64,000 nt of DNA from Tildeniella nuda ZEHNDER 1965/U140 (GTDB lineage Bacteria; Cyanobacteriota; Cyanobacteriia; Leptolyngbyales; Leptolyngbyaceae): NCBI GenBank assembly GCA_019358895.1, contig JAHHIG010000002.1:434001-498000 (forward strand), given 5' to 3'. Below, one piece after another: positions 61,354 to 64,000 of the stretch. Made by a program: the position numbers and the translations under genes. Below the pieces are notes generated by a model that ran no database searches, was not told the origin of the DNA, and saw only the letters and a list, made by a program, of their open reading frames with translations. The stretch's first letter is position 1, and every line of letters starts with the position of its first letter.

Positions 61354-62265
61354 TCAGCGCGATCGCCGCTTTGCCGTTTGCTGTTGAGCATAGGTTTGAA
61401 GCCGCGATCGCCAAACCTGGTAGCCCTTCACACTCAGATGCAGTCCATCGGTACTAAGCTCGGCAGACAGGTCACCGTTTGAATCGGTGAAATACGGGTA
61501 CAACTCTAGATAGTCAACGTCCGCCTCTGCCGCGATTGCAGCCAAAGCCTGATTCAGTTTTTGAATGTCATTATTTGATACTAAAGCCAGGGGAGACTCC
61601 CACGGCACTGCTGAGTAGCCGCCTTGGGAAGCGCTAATGACGGGCGATCGCAATAAGCGACTACCCGCATGGGGCAGAATCGACTGCACCACAATCTGAG
61701 CTTGAGGATGTGCGGCTTTTAGATGAAGCACAATTTCACGATAGTTTGCCAGGAGCGTCTCACCGTTGCTGCCCCGAATCAAATCATTAATGCCAATCAT
61801 CACAAACACCGTATCAGGCTGCGTTTGATCAAAGAGCTTGAGCCGTCGCAACAGCCCGATCGAAGTTTCACCTGAAATGCCCTGGTTGAGCCAAACGTTT
61901 TCTGTGGGTAACAGTTCTGGCGGAAACCATAGGCTGAGAGAATCTCCTGCCAAAATCGTGAGCTGTTTTGGATGAGACTCGGCAGCGACTTTTGCCTCTT
62001 GCCCAAGTAGAGAAACCCACTGTTCATACGTCAACTGGCGACGCTGACCGACTTTAGAGACAGAAGCCGCCTTAGCAGGGACAGCCTGAACAGTGGATGC
62101 ATTCACCTGCGAAAAAGCGGTCAGGCTATCCCGATGCAGCATCAGAGCAACTGCAAGAAGCAAGCCGCTGATGCCGCACGACAGAATAACCCAACCGTGA
62201 AGAAAACCAAAACGCCTAAACACTGGCTCAGATCTAAGGTTATTTGAGTCAGATTGTAATGGCAA
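61354..62265 (-). CDS. SGNH/GDSL-type hydrolase, membrane-anchored
   Basis: A 303-residue SGNH hydrolase. A single hydrophobic anchor near residues 22-43 (HGWVILSCGISGLLLAVALM) is followed by an Ala/Gln/Val linker. The catalytic block I is LTILAGDSLSLWFP with Ser. Block II is NQGISGETSIGLL with Gly, and block III MIGINDLIRG with Asn. The last is DGLHLSVKGYQVWRSR (D-x2-H). It is probably a periplasmic esterase or acetylhydrolase, for example acting on polysaccharide; the substrate is unknown. Confidence 0.93.
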   Translation of the reverse strand: MPLQSDSNNLRSEPVFRRFGFLHGWVILSCGISGLLLAVALMLHRDSLTAFSQVNASTVQAVPAKAASVSKVGQRRQLTYEQWVSLLGQEAKVAAESHPKQLTILAGDSLSLWFPPELLPTENVWLNQGISGETSIGLLRRLKLFDQTQPDTVFVMIGINDLIRGSNGETLLANYREIVLHLKAAHPQAQIVVQSILPHAGSRLLRSPVISASQGGYSAVPWESPLALVSNNDIQKLNQALAAIAAEADVDYLELYPYFTDSNGDLSAELSTDGLHLSVKGYQVWRSRLQTYAQQQTAKRRSR

Positions 62266-62286
62266 TTTCGGGTCTTTTAAGCACCT

Positions 62287-63858
62287 TTAGTCCGCTTGTT
62301 TCGCAAAAGTGACTTCACCAGCAAACTCTTCGCCGTAAGCGCCTTCGCCGTGCTCGTAAATATCCAGCCCTTCGTCTTCCACTTCAGGCTTGACTCGCAA
62401 CTCCATGAAGAGTCCCAGCACTTTGAGAATAATAAAGGTTCCTACGGCTGCGATCACGGCTGCAATCAAGACGGCAACAATCTGCGTGACTAGCTGACCA
62501 GGATTGCCGTAGAAAAGACCGTTGTTACCAGCCGCGTTGACTGTTTTAGTGGCAAAAAGTCCAGTCAATAGTGCCCCGACTGTGCCCCCAACGCCATGCA
62601 CAGGAAAGGTGTCTAACGAGTCATCAAACTGTAACTTTGCCTTCAGGTTGACCGCAAAGAAGCAGGCAAGACCCGTCAAGGCACCAATAACGATCGCAGA
62701 CAAGGGTGTGACAAAACCCGCAGCAGGCGTAACGCCAACCAGACCAGCCACAAAGCCGCTACCAATTCCAACCGCCGTTGGCTTGCCCTTTAAAAACCAC
62801 TCCGCTACAAGCCATGCTAGACCGGCTGCCGATGCGGAAACGGTCGTTGCGACAAAGGCTACTGTTGCCAAGCCGCCTGCACCCAGAGCGCTGCCACCAT
62901 TGAACCCAAACCAGCCAAACCACAGGATGCCAACACCCAGCAGTACAAACGGCACATTGTGAGGAATCACGGGCTTCGCCATCCAGTCTTTACGAGGACC
63001 GAGTACCCAGGCAGCGACCAACGCCGACACGCCAGAGCTAATGTGAACAACCGTTCCACCAGCAAAATCTAAAGCACCCATCGCACCCAAAAGACCGCGT
63101 CCCCAGACCATGTGTGCTAGCGGTGAGTAAATGAACGTAGACCACAGGACGATAAACCAGAAAAACGCTTTGAACGAGATGCGCTCCACGATCGCCCCCG
63201 ACACCAGCGCGACCGTAATGATGGCAAACATCATCTGGTAAACCATGAAAACCTGGTGCGGAATCGTTGCTGCATAACCAATCGGGTCAGGTGCATCAAA
63301 GGCAACGCCATTTAAGCCCAACCAACCCAGCCCACCAACGAACTGTTGAATCCCTTGGGCAAAGGTTTGTCCTTCGGCAAGGGTGACATCGAACGCCAAG
63401 CTGTAGCCCCAGAGAATCCAGGTCACGCCCACGATCGCCATCGCGACAAAGCTCATCATCATGGTGTTGAGGACATTGCGCGATCGCACCAGTCCACCGT
63501 AGAAAAACGCCAGCCCTGGAGTCATGAACAGCACCAGCGCTGCGGATGTCAGCACCCAGGCTGTATCACCCGTGTCAATTTTGGGTGGCTCAGCGGCAGC
63601 CGTTGCAGCATCCTGAGCAATCGCAGGGTCAATCAGCGCTCCCGTCAGCAGGTTAAACACTGTGATTGCCACTAAAGGTAGACCAAACGCTAGAACCAGT
63701 CTGCGTAGAGTCTTCTTGCTTTGCTCGCTTGGTTCGCCGACAGCTAGACTGGCAAAGCCCTGCCAGATCGAGGATAGCGATCGAGTAAAAGAACCAGAAA
63801 GACTCCGACGCTTATTCTTCGACCTCTTATGAAGCGTTAGTTTAGACATTTTTACCAA
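62287..63858 (-). CDS. amt: Ammonium transporter (Amt family)
   Basis: A 523-residue ammonium channel/transporter. A long N-terminus (about 85 residues, including SKLTLHKRSKNKRRSL and a hydrophobic signal-like helix) precedes the canonical core: DTGDTAWVLTSAALVLFMTP, GLAFFYGGLVRSRNVLNTMM, VLFGWFGFNGGSALGAGG-like ILWFGWFGFNGGSALG, and VHGVGGTVGALLTGLFATK with the twin-His region. Eleven helices are visible. The cytosolic tail (ELRVKPEVEDEGLDIYEHGE) is normal. It would be NtcA-regulated; I see no perfect GTAN8TAC in the 140 bases upstream that remain in the window. Confidence 0.95.
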   Translation of the reverse strand: MVKMSKLTLHKRSKNKRRSLSGSFTRSLSSIWQGFASLAVGEPSEQSKKTLRRLVLAFGLPLVAITVFNLLTGALIDPAIAQDAATAAAEPPKIDTGDTAWVLTSAALVLFMTPGLAFFYGGLVRSRNVLNTMMMSFVAMAIVGVTWILWGYSLAFDVTLAEGQTFAQGIQQFVGGLGWLGLNGVAFDAPDPIGYAATIPHQVFMVYQMMFAIITVALVSGAIVERISFKAFFWFIVLWSTFIYSPLAHMVWGRGLLGAMGALDFAGGTVVHISSGVSALVAAWVLGPRKDWMAKPVIPHNVPFVLLGVGILWFGWFGFNGGSALGAGGLATVAFVATTVSASAAGLAWLVAEWFLKGKPTAVGIGSGFVAGLVGVTPAAGFVTPLSAIVIGALTGLACFFAVNLKAKLQFDDSLDTFPVHGVGGTVGALLTGLFATKTVNAAGNNGLFYGNPGQLVTQIVAVLIAAVIAAVGTFIILKVLGLFMELRVKPEVEDEGLDIYEHGEGAYGEEFAGEVTFAKQAD

Positions 63859-64000
63859 AAAATCCTTGCGAGAACGTCAATAGGAACAGTAGGCGACTCA
63901 ACGGGGCAGGCTAAGTCAGAAGGTCACCCAGCAAAAGGGTTAAGCTTGGCTGGAATGATTCGATTCACTGGAGGCTAGTTACCTCTCATGAACTTTTTCC

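Noticed and set aside
63859-64000. NtcA box upstream of amt
   Set aside because: No GTAN8TAC is present in the available upstream bases; the promoter may continue beyond the window.

Overview
This window is chromosomal DNA of a cyanobacterium, probably a filamentous Leptolyngbya/Oscillatoria-type. It carries apcD, psbV, psbV2, petE, petJ, a high-light-inducible protein, a ferrochelatase with a C-terminal chlorophyll-binding helix and a Ycf35-type protein. The HIP1 octamer core (GCGATCGC) recurs everywhere. No tRNA, rRNA, CRISPR array or intact insertion sequence was recognised by eye.

Layout. 0.2-5 kb: an unknown membrane protein, an IS5 transposase stub, a hicAB pair and alaS. 5-12.2 kb: an accessory island with toxin-antitoxin modules (Phd/ParE-like, UPF0175/DUF3368, a broken RelE pair), four Uma2-family nucleases, a GTPase with a hydrophobic DUF697-like tail, a 21-bp minisatellite and dispersed HIP1-rich repeats. 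12.4-14.3 kb: a damaged exbB, exbD, a DUF4333-like lipoprotein and a small ORF. 14.4-23.3 kb: O-methyltransferase, flavin monooxygenase, amidohydrolase, aldo/keto reductase, two acetyltransferases, HAD phosphatase and ABC exporter. 23.4-34 kb: SLH/OprB porin, a decayed MFS stub, a small secreted protein, a chimeric dehydrogenase ORF, two sulfonate-type ABC binding proteins, a TonB-like protein, a methyltransferase, a truncated vanadium haloperoxidase and an HLIP.

34-50.8 kb is largely core: Ycf35-like protein, alpha/beta hydrolase, apcD, rhomboid protease, the petJ-petE-psbV2-psbV electron-transfer block, accD, a squalene-synthase-like protein, an HD protein, hemH, a tyrosine recombinase, 5-formyl-THF cyclo-ligase, rplU and rpmA. 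50.9-64 kb: GT39-type glycosyltransferase, two abutting IS remnants, folC, a lipoprotein serpin, a PIN-toxin stub, a second 21-bp HIP1 minisatellite abutting a restriction-subunit remnant, a JAMM peptidase with MoeB-rhodanese, a Spy-like protein, an orphan SagB-type oxidoreductase, an SGNH hydrolase and amt.

The dominant theme is genome remodelling by small repeats. At least four short inverted-repeat families, two 21-bp minisatellites and heptanucleotide runs lie between genes and sometimes inside them. Many truncated or fused genes lie at or near these repeats. The most testable new ideas are the porin leader as a Yfr1 sRNA target, the TonB-like protein without a normal TonB C-terminus, the orphan SagB, the dehydrogenase chimera and the serpin with an inhibitory-type hinge.
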